Source: Vesta saturnalis
Taxonomy: Eukaryota; Arthropoda; Insecta; Coleoptera; Lampyridae
DNA length: 64,000 nt
Assembly (NCBI GenBank): GCA_036346205.1
Contig: JARFJB010001819.1
Coordinates: 2,754,001 to 2,818,000, forward strand
Direction: 5' to 3'
Of this stretch, positions 31,872 to 42,290 are shown one piece after another; position 1 is the first letter of the stretch, and every line of letters begins with the position of its first letter. Position numbers and translations under genes: made by a program. A model generated the notes under the pieces. The model saw only the letters and a program-made list of their open reading frames with translations, searched no databases and had not been told where the DNA came from.

Positions 31872-34800
31872 CCGGGAAAAAAAATTTATAACAAAAGTGG
31901 CTTCGAGAAACGCCTGGAAATTATTTTCAGAATTGTAGGTCCGCCGCTAGAGGGCGTATTTGACAGTTAAAATTTTAAAAAGTTTTCAAAATTTACTCAA
32001 TTAAGGGGCATATTAAATATTATAATCAGATTCCTCGACAAATTCTGCATATTTTTTACTTGACAAGTTTTAGTCTATCTCTTCAAATATGGGATGGGGG
32101 AGAGTGGGAACCTTGTTACGAAAAAACGCCTTTAATTCAGGTTCTGCTTGACCGCTTTTAATAAACTTGATGTTGTTTGAAAGAGATTTTGTTAAGCAAT
32201 AGACAATTTGTAAATTTGAAGCAATCTGATTCATAACATAAATGCTAGAGGGCGCTGTTTAATATTTTTTTAATATTGTGTTTTCTCTTTACAATTTTAA
32301 ATGGAAGCATAAAAAATTTAAGTAGGTCTTTAAAAAGTAGACTAAATTAGTAATAAAACAGTGAAAACTGCAAGTCGATGTCTTTTTCGTATCCTGAGAT
32401 ATCGTAAGAAACAGGTAAATGGCGGGAATTGTTCTTCCAACGTCTAGTAGGCTAGTTCGCGTTAACGGAAATTATTAAATTTAGCCTGGATGAAAAGATC
32501 TTATATTGGTCTGCAGTAATTTAAACCGTTATCATACTAACGTTATGGTTGCCGCTAGATTACCTAAATGTAATGCTGTCGCTACTAACAATGAGAACAA
32601 ATTATAAAATAATAATGTGATAAATCTAACATTTTTTTAATTATATAAGAATGTTATATTTGTTTTCAAGCGATGTGTTAGTAAATCAAAAGCATAAAAT
32701 ATCAATAAAAACCGATATTTGCCCAGCAACAACAAATACAGTTTAAAATATGAATTGCGATTTACTGATGACAACAAAATTAGTAAAGAGGGCCATGTAA
32801 GGTATAAAATAAATTCCCTGTTGAAAACAAGCAAGCTATGATTTTCACGCATGTGTCAAAAATTATTCATCGTGTTGCATTTAATAGACTTTCTTTATCT
32901 TTTCGTACCAAAATGATTCTTACAAACGAAGAAGCATTTGATATGTTGGCAGTTTATTTTGAATGTATAAGAAATAACTGTTGCTGCTAGAGTGTATGCA
33001 CTGCAGTACCCAAACAGACGGCATCACAGCAGAAGAGTTTTTCTCCGGCTCGCACACCATGTGCGTACTACTGGAAATGTGAATCTTTAAGAGAACACGG
33101 TTGACTACTTATTTATTAATGCATGTTTTATTCGGTATTATAATGATAAAAATGTTTTAATTTTTTTCGTTTGTCGTTATATGTTTATGTCCAGTTTCAA
33201 TAAAACAACAATTTATTTAATGAAATTATCTTATGCTATGTGAATAGATTGTAACTAACAACATGATAATTAAGTGAGGCAAAGTAAAGTAAAAAGGTAC
33301 CAATAATAAAAAATAATGAGAGGTCGGGCGAAAAAAATTCGTAATAACATTACGAGAGTTAATGCATTTAAAGTCCTTTTTCGTTTACTAACAACGAAGG
33401 ACTTCAATGTGTCTTATTGATCTAATTTCTTTATAATATATACTATTTTAGATTGCACCCATATCACATGGTCCTACACCATAGTTTGAATGCTCAAGAT
33501 TTCGATACCAGGTTGGATTTTTGCAACTGGCTCTCAAATATGATACACGACGATCCTGAAATACTTTCACGAATTATGTGGACAGATGAGGCTACTTTTC
33601 ATAGTGATGGTAGTGTAAATCGACATAATATGCACTACTGGTCTGAAGCGAATCCCCACTGGATGCAGGAGGTCCAACATCATGGTCGTTGGTCTGTAAA
33701 TGTGTGGTGCGGGATTCTAGGTGGAGAAATAATTGGGCCTTTATTTTAATGAGACTGTTAATGGAGAAAGATATTTAGATTTTTTAAGCAACGAATTGCC
33801 ACTTCTTTTAGAAGACGTACTCTTGGCCATTCGTCGTGACATGTTCTTGCAACATGATGGGTGCCCGGCACATTATTCTAGAGATGTTCGGAATTTCTTA
33901 GATCAATCATACCCTGAAAGGTGGATAGGACGTGGAAGTTTATTTATTTGGCCACCAAGGCCTGCAGACCTAACTTGTTTAGATTTTTATTTGTGGGGGC
34001 GAATAAAAGTCTCGTTTATGCCGATAGCCCCACAACAAGAGCTGACATGATTGAAAGAATACGACAGACGATACGAAGTATTTCAAGGGCAGAAATTGAA
34101 ACTGCTGTTCTCTCCACCCGTCAGCGATTGATTTCATGCATTGAAAATGATGGACGGCATTTCGAACATCTAGGGGGACACTAATTACGTAGTTATTTAT
34201 TTTAAGGTTTTAACTGTTAGATTTATCACATTATTATTTTATAATTTGTTCTCATTGTTAGTAGCGACAGCATTACATTTAGGTAATCTAGCGGCAACCA
34301 GAACATTAGTATGATAACGGTTTAAATTACTGCAGACCAGTGTAAGATCTTTTCATCCAGGCTAAATTTAATAATTTCCGTTAACGCGAACTAGCCTACT
34401 AGACGTTGGAAGACCAATTCCCGCCATTTACCTGTTTCTTACGATATCTCAGGATAGGAAAAAGATATCGAGTTGCAGTTTTCACTGTTTTATTACTAAT
34501 TTAGTCTACTTTTTAAAGACCTACTTAAATTTTTATGCTTCCATTTAAAATTGTAAAGAAAAAACAATATTAAAAAAATATTAAACAGCGCCCTTTAGCA
34601 TTTATGTTATTAATCAGATTGCTTCAAATTTACAAATTTTCTATTGTTAAACAAAAGCTCTTTCAAACAACACCAAGTTTATTAAAATCGGTCAAACAGA
34701 ACCTGTATTAAAGGCGTTACTTAGTAACAAGGTTCCCACTCTCCCCCACCCCTTATTTGAAGAGATAGACTGAAACTTGTCAAATAAAAAATATGCAGAA

Positions 34801-35038
34801 TTTGTCGAGGAATCTGATTATAATATTTAATATGCCCCTTAATTGAGTAAATTTTGAAAAATTTTGCTTTTTAAAATTTTAACTGTCAAATACGCCCTCT
34901 AGCGGTGGGCCTACGATTCTGAAAATAATTTCCAGGCGTTTCTCGAGGTTACTTTTGTTATAAAAAAATTTTTCCCGAACCTGTGCTATAATCCATTCCT
35001 GAGATATGGCCGACGGCCGTTCTTAATTGGCCACCCGG
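31872..35038 (+). mobile_element. Tc1/mariner-superfamily element (DD41D), 3.2 kb
   Basis: The tips CCGGG and CCCGG are each flanked by TA (31870-31871, 35039-35040). Inverted repeats of about 750-830 bases (31880-32630 against 34205-34980) share 'ctagagggcgtatttgacag', 'ggaaattattttcag' and 'ttctcattgttagtagcgac' blocks in complementary form. The left repeat lacks ~60 bases next to its tip that the right repeat retains (34980-35033). The transposase pseudogene lies between on the plus strand. The TA-CCGGG tip is shared with the deletion derivative at 39355-40068. Confidence 0.85.
32913..34184 (+). pseudogene. mariner-type transposase (DD41D), broken by an insertion and frameshifts
   Basis: The ATG at 32913 (MILTNEEAFDMLAVYF...) starts an N-terminal region that shifts frame near 32985 and continues with 'YALQYPNRRHHSRRVFLRL' to about 33090. 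The next ~360 bases (33095-33450) are AT-rich and non-coding, so the middle of the N-terminal half was replaced or lost. The protein resumes at 33453 with 'HPYHMVLHHSLNAQDFDTRL', has the first Asp in 'IMWTDEATFHSDG', a shift near 33745, the second Asp in 'QHDGCPAHYSRDVRNFL' and the third in 'RPADLTCLDFYLWGR', with 41 residues between them. A shift near 34010 precedes the C-terminus 'ENDGRHFEHLGGH' and TAA at 34184. Where the other copies have SPD, this one reads PAD. Confidence 0.85.
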
Positions 35039-35040
35039 TA

Positions 35041-35564
35041 CATACTTCAATACAGCGTAGTCCCAACCTCTTAGTTTTCATTGGATATAACCATGCTGTT
35101 GACTTTATAACAAAAAGTATGCACATCAAAGATTAATTTAAAATTATTTTTTATTATACAGGGTGTGTCAAAAAAGCGTGGGAAACGTGCTTTTTAATGG
35201 AACTGTACAGTACGTCATTTTTGATGTTTACATAATGAAATACTTTTATTTGGTATAAGGTAGTGGCCTAGCTATGAAGTATTGGACCTTGAACTTGATA
35301 TATGATGGCGTCTCCAACCAAATTTTCAAAAATATTTTTTATAAACCTCAGCAACAAAGAATGTTGTGTATCAGTAGGCCAGACGCGATGAGTGTAAAAT
35401 TTTCACAATATTTTTGTGTTCTTTGGAACAGTAAATGTTTTGGTCATATTCATTTTATTAAGGCTTACATATTTGCCCTTATCTAAAGATACTATTACGA
35501 TGGTCACTGCTAAAATTCTTGGAAAATGTGAAAAGTGCCTACAGTGGTTTTGGTGCCGGAGTGT
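35041..35564. other. no gene; one isolated transposon-end word
   Basis: 'tacagggtgtgtcaaaaaag' at 35157 resembles the tip of a TA-inserting element, but no partner end was found. Confidence 0.45.
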
Positions 35565-35835
35565 TTGGAGCTGATTTTATATGATTTTGATGACTAGCAG
35601 ATCAAGTTTCTGCAATATACCATTTTAGTATTATACGTAAAATATACGTAATACCATTTTTAGTTAAATCTATAGGTAAAATAAAAAAGGTATTTGGAAC
35701 TAATTATATATGATTTTGAAGTGTTGAATTCAAATATGGCCTAAGAGATTAAGTGTTTAAGATATAACATTTTGGTATTATATGTAAAATATATGTAATA
35801 ATATTTTAAGTCAAAACAAAAAGTAAAATTAAAAA
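35565..35835. repeat. two-copy tandem repeat, ~130 bp
   Basis: 'ggagctgattttatatgatt' at 35567 and 'ggaactaattatatatgatt' at 35697 head two copies that also share 'ataccattttagtattata' / 'ataacattttggtattata' and 'gtaaaatatacgtaat'-type ends. Confidence 0.6.
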
Positions 35836-35930
35836 AAAAAACAAATTTTTTCTTCTTCTGTGTTTTTAAATTTTTTATTCTTCTATATCACACAGAGAAA
35901 ATGAGGAAAGTCATAGATAAAAGCAACTAG

Positions 35931-37575
35931 TCACTGTACACTTCTAAGGCTTCTTTTCCGTGACATCCTTGAAGGCATTTTCGAACAGTCCCTTTTTAAA
36001 CTCAAGCAGTAGTCTGCCATCATGTGAGTATCACATCTTCCTTGGTAGCGGTCCTCGATTGTAGCAATATCCTGGTGAAATCTTTCACCTTGTTCCTCAT
36101 TGGTGTCTCCTAAATTTTCAGGAAAACGGTCTAAGTGGCTGTGTAAATAGTGAACCTTAATGCTCACGTTACACCCAAGGGATCTGAAACTGTTAAGCAT
36201 TTTCTTTACCAGGTCAACATAGTTGTCAGCTTTGCGTTTGCCCAGAAAATTTTGAACAACGGCAGTAAATGAAGTCCAGGCTTTTTTCTCGGGCTGATTC
36301 ATGGAATTTACAAAGTCAGAATACTTAATGAATTGTCTTATTTGTGGGCCGTCAAATATTCTGCTTTAATTTTTTCTGTAGTTAACTGGCACATTTTTCC
36401 CCTATATGTGCAAAGCAACGTTCTTTCTTATCAATAGCCTTTACAAATTGTTTCATTAGGCCTAGCTTTATATGTAGTGGAGGAAGGATGATTTTCTCTC
36501 GTTCAATCAAGGTGTCGTTAACAACATTATTTTCCCCAACAACCATGTTTTTTCTCATAGGCCACTCTTTTTTAATCCAGTAGTCGTTTTTGTCTCTGCT
36601 ATCCCACAGGCACAAGAAACAAGTATATTTCGTGTAGCCACTTTGCTGCCTGAGAAGAACGTTTACCATTTTTAAGTCTACACAGATCACCCATTGATGT
36701 TCATTATACTTTATCTTCTGTAAGACCAATTTTATGGTATCATATTCTTCCTTTCGTTAAGTGAGGAATAGGAACTGAACCATATTTGTTCCCGTTATTT
36801 AAAAGGACACATTTCAAACTTCGCTTTGAGCTGTCGGTTAATAGACACCAGTCTACTAAATATTCAGAACGGCCCATGTTTTTGAGAACACCTCCAATAT
36901 CTTTACAGAAGACAAGGTTTTCTTCTTCAGAGAAAAACAGTAACAGGATATTTTCTCTCATTCGGTAAAAGGTAATTTTGGTTCCTTCTTCAAGTAAATG
37001 TTTCTCATTCAACCTAGAGGCCAGTAATTCAGAAGCTTCTTTTGACAGATTGAGATCTCTGGTGAGGTCATTTAACTCGTCCTGGCTGAAACGTTGAGGA
37101 ATTGATAACATCCGCTCATAGTCACTGACACCTTCGTTAGTATCAGACAGGTCATCAGGGGGGACTTCTTTCTCATATAACTCTGGTAACTGGTGAAATG
37201 TTGGAATAGGAACTTCATCTGAGTGAGGGACTGGACGTCTTGCAGAGACTAAATCTGGATAAGTCCATTTGCTACGGTTGTTCCGATTGATTCCAGAAAT
37301 ATTTGCAACACAAAAGTAACAGTCGTCGAAGTGGTTTTTAGGCTCCCTTCAAACCATCGGTATGCCAAATTTTAGACTTTTTCTTTTTCCGGCAATCCAC
37401 TGTCGTAGATGTTCTATGTTTTATCCCGATCAGCAAGCCTAACAGCAAAATTAGCAAGATAAGCTCGCTTTAGAAAGTCAGTAACACTTTTCCTACTTTC
37501 CTTCAACATGTATTCTCCACATATGTAGCAAAACACAGCAGGATGATTCACACAGCTTCTTCTACTTGAACTCAT
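35931..37575 (-). pseudogene. member of a multicopy arthropod protein family of unknown function, broken
   Basis: The minus-strand ATG at 37575 opens MSSSRRSCVNHPAVFCYICG..., an N-terminal Cys-rich stretch ('FCYICGEYM') that looks metal-binding. A stop at codon ~54 (near 37415) and frame changes follow. Recognisable blocks then include 'ARRPVPHSDEVPIPTFHQLP' (near 37210), 'FSQDELNDLTRDLNLSKEA' (near 37090), 'IKYNEHQWVICVDLKMV' (near 36715), 'GYTKYTCFLCLWDSRD' (near 36630), 'ILPPLHIKLGLMKQFVKAI' (near 36490) and 'NEEQGERFHQDIATIEDRYQ' (near 36090). I recall this order from unannotated proteins present in many copies in insects and other animals. High copy number suggests a mobile-element origin, but I know no assigned activity. 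Breaks lie near 36740 and 36380. No inverted ends were found. Confidence 0.6.
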
Positions 37576-38160
37576 TTTATTTCTATTTAACAATACAGTT
37601 CGAGTTAGGTTAACTCTTTAATTTAGTCTTACCTAAACAAAAATCTGACGTGGGACGCACTACGATCTATCCTGCATAGCAATAACTCACAAACTAACCT
37701 CAACTTTATAGCAGTGAAGGTCACTCACAGTACATACAGTTATATACTTATACCGTCTAGCGGGCGTTAGTGGAACTAACTGGACTGCAATAACTGGTTC
37801 TGTCACATTACGTTTTAGTGATATTGTCACTTTCCTTTTTATACAAATTGCATTAAAATGCTAATAACAAATGAAGAATAAAGTAATACTCTACATATTA
37901 ATATGTTTATTCAATAGTTTTAAAAGAATGGCTGACGTAGGACATATACACAGCAACAAATCCTTGTATAAACCACCAATAAACATGACTAATAAAAAAC
38001 AAAATGTTTGTTAAAAAACGTTTATCTAAAAAAGTTAGCTGATAGAGAAAAACTGATGTTATATTTAGATTCAGCAGCCAAAATACAAATAAAATCAGTT
38101 CGAAAATCCTAGGCACAAAAAAAAATTTTTTTTTATAGGCCTGTTATGTTACGTAAAAAA
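37576..38160. other. no recognised gene
   Basis: AT-rich spacer. No promoter or terminal repeat could be assigned to the neighbouring gene. Confidence 0.5.
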
Positions 38161-38162
38161 TT

Positions 38163-38560
38163 TTATTGTTTTTGAAAATATTCTCGCTTAAGATCTATAC
38201 ACTTTTGCATTCGGTAAAACGAATCTTCAAAACATTTTCGCCACTCTGAGCGAGGTACCTCCAAAACAAGTACTTTAAAAGCTTCAACGGCCTCTTCAGG
38301 TGATGAAAAACTCTTACCACGCATTTTATTGTGGATGTTTTTAAATAAAAAAATCATAGGGGGCAGATCAGGCGAATATGGGCAATGAGTTATTAATTTT
38401 ATATTTTGACTAGTCAAAAATTCGGTAGTTTGTTGTACGCACTTGCATTGTCATGATGTAGAATGATTCGCTTATTTATATTGTTCACCGATCACCTGGG
38501 GGAGACAAATTGACGGATGGCAATTAGCCGTGACTGTTCTTCGATCCTCCAATGAAACAG
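38163..38560 (-). pseudogene. mariner (DD34D-type) transposase, C-terminal fragment
   Basis: The minus strand reads first a decayed second-Asp block ('ILHHDNASAYN', near 38460). The motif region corresponding to 'HPPYSPDLAP' comes next in altered form ('LITHCPYSPDLPPM', near 38395). The C-terminus follows: 'KMRGKSFSSPEEAVEAFKVL' and 'EWRKCFEDSFYRMQKCIDL', stop at 38163. The N-terminal two thirds and the expected DFFLF core are missing or shifted. It belongs to the same mariner group as the element at 47.7-48.9 kb. Confidence 0.75.
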
Positions 38561-38575
38561 TTGCAACATGACCGG

Positions 38576-38636
38576 TTGATATCTCTAATAGTTAAGGAGA
38601 AATCCTCCGTCCATGCAGTAGATACCCACCCTGTAT
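38576..38636. mobile_element. 60 bp end fragment of the 18.4 kb MITE family
   Basis: 'aaggagaaatcctccgtcca' followed by 'gcagtagatacccaccctg' matches the right end of the palindromic MITE at 18357-19390 with few changes. Only this tip is present. Confidence 0.75.
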
Positions 38637-39285
38637 ATTTATTACTATTTATGTTGGTATTTTTCATTTTGAAACAAATAATAATTACAATATAAGCCTT
38701 GCTCAAAACGACCAGTTCGTAAAAGTCGTATATAAATACTCACCTACTCAACGTTTAAGCAAGTGATATGATGTTCAAATGAGTAAATCACAAATGTATT
38801 CCTACCATAGCACAGTGGTGTATTCCTTGGGTCGTTTTAAGTCAAAATTACGCTATACTATTTCCGCAACTCGATAGATATGAACAATACAAAATTTATC
38901 AGAGGAACCGAAAAAAATAGTAGGTACATAATGTTTTTTTTTTAAATTACGTTTTGTATTATCTAGCTAGACCATAATATTGATTTGTTATAATTATAAT
39001 AGATTACTATGTAATACGTGTAAGTTGATCATGATTGAGCTGCAGTTTTGCAAATTATTGATCAATTTGCACGTCGAACGCAATATACTATTTTAACGTT
39101 AAGAGACTTCGGAGTGATGACTGATGACAAGTGTGCGTCATGCTGACGGATTGTTTCTATCTGAAATTTTCTATCAAAATCACATTATCCTAGCCCCATT
39201 ATTATATTCAACTTCAGTCTCAGTATTAGGTTGAAACGATATCTTTTTACACTAACAGTTAAGTAAAAAGTGTTAGTTTTTTTGA

Positions 39286-39286
<1 letters not shown>

Positions 39287-39354
<68 letters not shown>
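39287..39354. repeat. (TA)n microsatellite
   Basis: About 68 bases of alternating T and A ending in the TA that precedes the CCGGG tip at 39355. Confidence 0.9.
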
Positions 39355-39356
<2 letters not shown>

Positions 39357-40068
39357 GGGTGGTCGTAAGGTACGGAATAAATTCAATATCTCGTAAAGCA
39401 CAATTTTTTTCAAAAATCGCTCGAACCCATCGATTTTAAATTTTTTCGGGGCATATTTTGCGAAAAAAAAAATAATTTTTATAACGTTTTATTATATTGA
39501 AAACAAGGATTCGTAAACTTAAAAATAATTTTATTTCAGCAAATGTTCGAAATGTCCTCCGTTAGTCAACTGACAATAGCCTAATCGATCTACAAACTCA
39601 TGCTGCACATTTCGAACCATTTCGGGCGTTATTCGACGTATTTTTTGACGGATGCGTTGTTTTAAATCATCATGCTGAAATAAAATTATTTTTAAGTTTA
39701 CGAATCTTTGTTTTCGATATAATAAAACGTTATAAAAATTATTTTATTTTTCGTTTTCTTCATGATCTTTTTTCAATTTTTAAATTTTGAATGCGAATAA
39801 CTCCAAAACGCTTGGACTTAGGTATAGCACATGCTACATGACAAATGTTTAGAATTGTAAGGGTAATCCAAAAATGCAATAAACAAATTGGGTTGCAATT
39901 TGAAAAAAAAAATTTTTTTAGCAAATCTTTTTTGAGACACCCTGTATAAAATTTTTTTTTCGCAAAATATGGCCCGAAAAAATATAAAATCGACGGGTCC
40001 GAGCGATTTTTGAAAAAAATCGTGATTTACGAGATATTGAATTTATTCCTTACTTTACGACTACCCGG
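39355..40068. mobile_element. mariner deletion derivative (CCGGG ends, TA-flanked)
   Basis: Tips CCGGGTGGTCGTAAGGTA and its near complement (tactttacgactacccgg) with TA on each side. The inverted repeats cover most of the 714 bases, with shared blocks such as 'gaataaattcaatatctcgt'. Only the last ~50 codons of a transposase remain at the centre. It is thus a non-autonomous internal-deletion copy of a DD41D-type mariner. Confidence 0.85.
39531..39680 (-). pseudogene. C-terminal remnant of mariner-type transposase
   Basis: Minus strand 'DLKQRIRQKIRRITPEMVRN' then 'VDRLGYCQLTNGGHFEHLL' ending at TAA 39531. This corresponds to the C-termini of the transposases at 11.6 kb ('RQHFKQLL'-type end) and 34.18 kb. 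The remnant is flanked directly by complementary sequence ('taaaaataattttatttcag' and its inverse). Confidence 0.8.
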
Positions 40069-40523
40069 TATATATACAGGGTTAGTTAAAAGTATGGAGA
40101 CGGCGATTTATTGTCGTTAATATTCATTTTAGGAAATTATGTTTAATACAAAAGTTTGTTATGAAATTATTATCTACATTTGAGAATACTTGAATTATTT
40201 TTGTCTTCCAATTGTTTTTAAGTTACGACGTCATCGATATTTTTTTGAAATGACAACCTATATTTCTGATTATTGATTTCAATAGTACATTCTATTCTCT
40301 TTTCAACGGTATACAATTTTCAATATGTTACATTTGAAAAAAATTGAGAAAAAGTGCCTTAATGTTCAAATATTAAAGATCCATTAAATTAGCAGAATTC
40401 ATCTAGATAGACAAAAGCGAGGCGATAAACAAACTCGAGCGAGGTAACTTTATCAGTGGTTATTGTTTATGTCAAATAGTTGACATATTTCAATTGTGCA
40501 ATTTGTTGCTGTTCATATTAGCA

Positions 40524-41055
40524 ATGGCGAGTTTAAGTGAACGTGAAAGAATTGAAATACTTATGATGCTGGGTTATGGAAATAGACGCAGAAGTTTACA
40601 AGACGCTTGTAATTTATTTAATGACACGCATCCAAACAGAAATCCAATTTCTAAATCCGTTGTTGGTAAAACCTTAAAACGCTTTGAACAAACCGATAGT
40701 GTTAAAGATTTGCCAAGGAGTGGTAGACCTAGAACAGCGAAAAGCGATGATAAAAAACTGAATGTTCTATTGGCCGTATCTGAAGATTCCCATTTATCAA
40801 CCAATCAATTAGCGGCCAATCACAATATTTCACAGTCATCGGTCGTTTCAATTTTAAAAAGTGAAAAGTATAAACCTTATAAGGTACAACTTCTACACGA
40901 GTTGACGGAAGATGATTTTGATAGGAGACTACAATTTTGTGAAGAAATGTCAAATATTTGCAATAATAATGCAAATTTCGTCAACAATATTCTTTTCTCT
41001 GACGAAGCTACATTTTGTCTTACCGGTGAAGTAAACAGACATAATTGCGGATATT

Positions 41056-41056
<1 letters not shown>
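40524..41056 (+). pseudogene. Tc1/mariner-superfamily transposase, 3' half lost at a TA microsatellite
   Basis: The ATG at 40524 (MASLSERERIEILMMLGYGN...) is preferred over one 30 bases upstream because it matches the usual start of this group. The frame is intact for 178 codons: a first helix-turn-helix, 'DLPRSGRPRTAKSDDK' linker, a second helix-turn-helix ('STNQLAANHNISQSSV'), then 'NNILFSDEATFCLTGEVNRH' with the first catalytic Asp. At 'CGYW' the sequence runs into a (TA)n tract and the remaining domain, with the second and third acidic residues, is absent. The element's left tip is probably TA-CAGGGTTAGTTAAAAGTATG at 40077. This is the best preserved N-terminal half of any transposase in the window. 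Confidence 0.85.

Positions 41057-41125
<69 letters not shown>
41057..41125. repeat. (TA)n microsatellite truncating the Tc1-like gene
   Basis: About 69 bases of alternating T and A. In the frame of the gene it would encode alternating Ile and Tyr, an artefact of the repeat. Confidence 0.9.
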
Positions 41126-41126
<1 letters not shown>

Positions 41127-41527
41127 CAAGCTGTCTATAAAATTGGCACCCTCATTAAAAAATGAAGAATTTAGCCTATAATTGCACTAGATAAAAAGAC
41201 TACTTTATGCTCAAAAAAGAAAATTTAGACGCATCACGATTTGAGTCCATAAATTATTTAATTATAGGGGTGCACAAAAATTAAAAAAGAAATATTCCTA
41301 TTAAAAATTTGGTGTTAAGGAGTAAATAGAACACACAATATTTTTTCCATATCTCAAAAATGAATTATAATAATACTTACTATAATATTAGAAATGACGG
41401 CATCAACAAACTATTGCCTAAAATGTCGGTTTAATGGTATATTATTGAAGGAGCATATAATGATGCTATTATTTTACCCGAGTGTAATCATAGGTAATTA
41501 TATGCGGTCATATACGATTTTTATTTT
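41126..41527. other. no recognised gene
   Basis: AT-rich. 'acaagctgtctataaaattg' follows the microsatellite and may be the edge of another repeat. Confidence 0.4.
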
Positions 41528-42290
41528 TTATTTTGAATAAAAATTAAAAATAACATTACAATTCGCTAAGTTACTACATGGTGTAGCATTTGAAATTGTA
41601 GAAGTGCTACTACTAAACACATTTGAAATATTTATATAAACTGGCGGATTAACTCACCCATGATTTGTTGTTAGATTTGAAAACGGTGTTGACTGCATTT
41701 GTTGCAAAATTTTTCCCTGTATTTTGTTATTTTCGGATCGTTCAACATAGGCTTAGGTCACTGAAATAGATTTCCAACCTCCATGTAACTAAGTCTAAAA
41801 CGTTTACACTTCCATCTCTATGTATAATAATAGCTGATGATCGCCTTAAAGAATGTGCTGTGTATTTTTGAGGAGAAGGCAATTTTAAATACGTTGCGAT
41901 TTGTTTTCCAAATGATCCAAACTTATTTATCCCTGGTTTGCACTGTGCATTTACCATTTTGACGATTCAGAAAAAAATTATTTGTTGCATTAGGTGGGCT
42001 TAAATTCGCATACTTTTGAACAAAGTGGCAGAATGGTTCCGTTATAGAAAATTGCTGATCTGCTTTATTTTTTGTATCTAGAACGTCAATCAGGAATGCA
42101 GTGCCATGGTGGTGCAAATTATCCATTTTCATTTTGTATAATTCACTTGCGCGACAACAACCCATTATACCCATAATTAATGCAACCTATATACACAAAT
42201 ATTTGTGTTTACCAGTTATTGTTAAAAAGTAACTTACCTTGATTGCAATCAATGAATTTATACCGAATACTGAAACTTTTTTGCCTTGTA
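41528..42290 (-). pseudogene. Crypton-like tyrosine recombinase, catalytic half, with an intron
   Basis: Tyrosine recombinases cut and rejoin DNA through a covalent phosphotyrosine. The minus strand reads 'KKVSVFGINSLIAIK' (near 42270), an intron (42187-42237) and then 'VALIMGIMGCCRASELYKM', where the Arg of CCRASEL is the expected first catalytic Arg. Next come 'FLIDVLDTKNKADQQFSI' and, after a frameshift near 41950, 'YTAHSLRRSSAIIIHRDG' with the HxxR box (near 41850). After another shift comes 'GWKSISVT' and, past one TAA, 'AYVERSENNKIQ' with the likely nucleophile Tyr (near 41755). The tail 'ISNATPCSNLANCNVIFNF' ends at TAA 41528. So all catalytic positions are still recognisable, but two shifts and a stop disable it. 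The upstream part is missing or spliced off beyond what I can follow. Confidence 0.75.
42187..42237 (-). other. short spliceosomal intron (51 bp)
   Basis: On the minus strand the donor is ATCAAG|GTAAGT and the acceptor TATATAG|GTTGCA. Joining them gives the in-frame family-like sequence ...LIAIKVALIMGI.... Confidence 0.65.
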
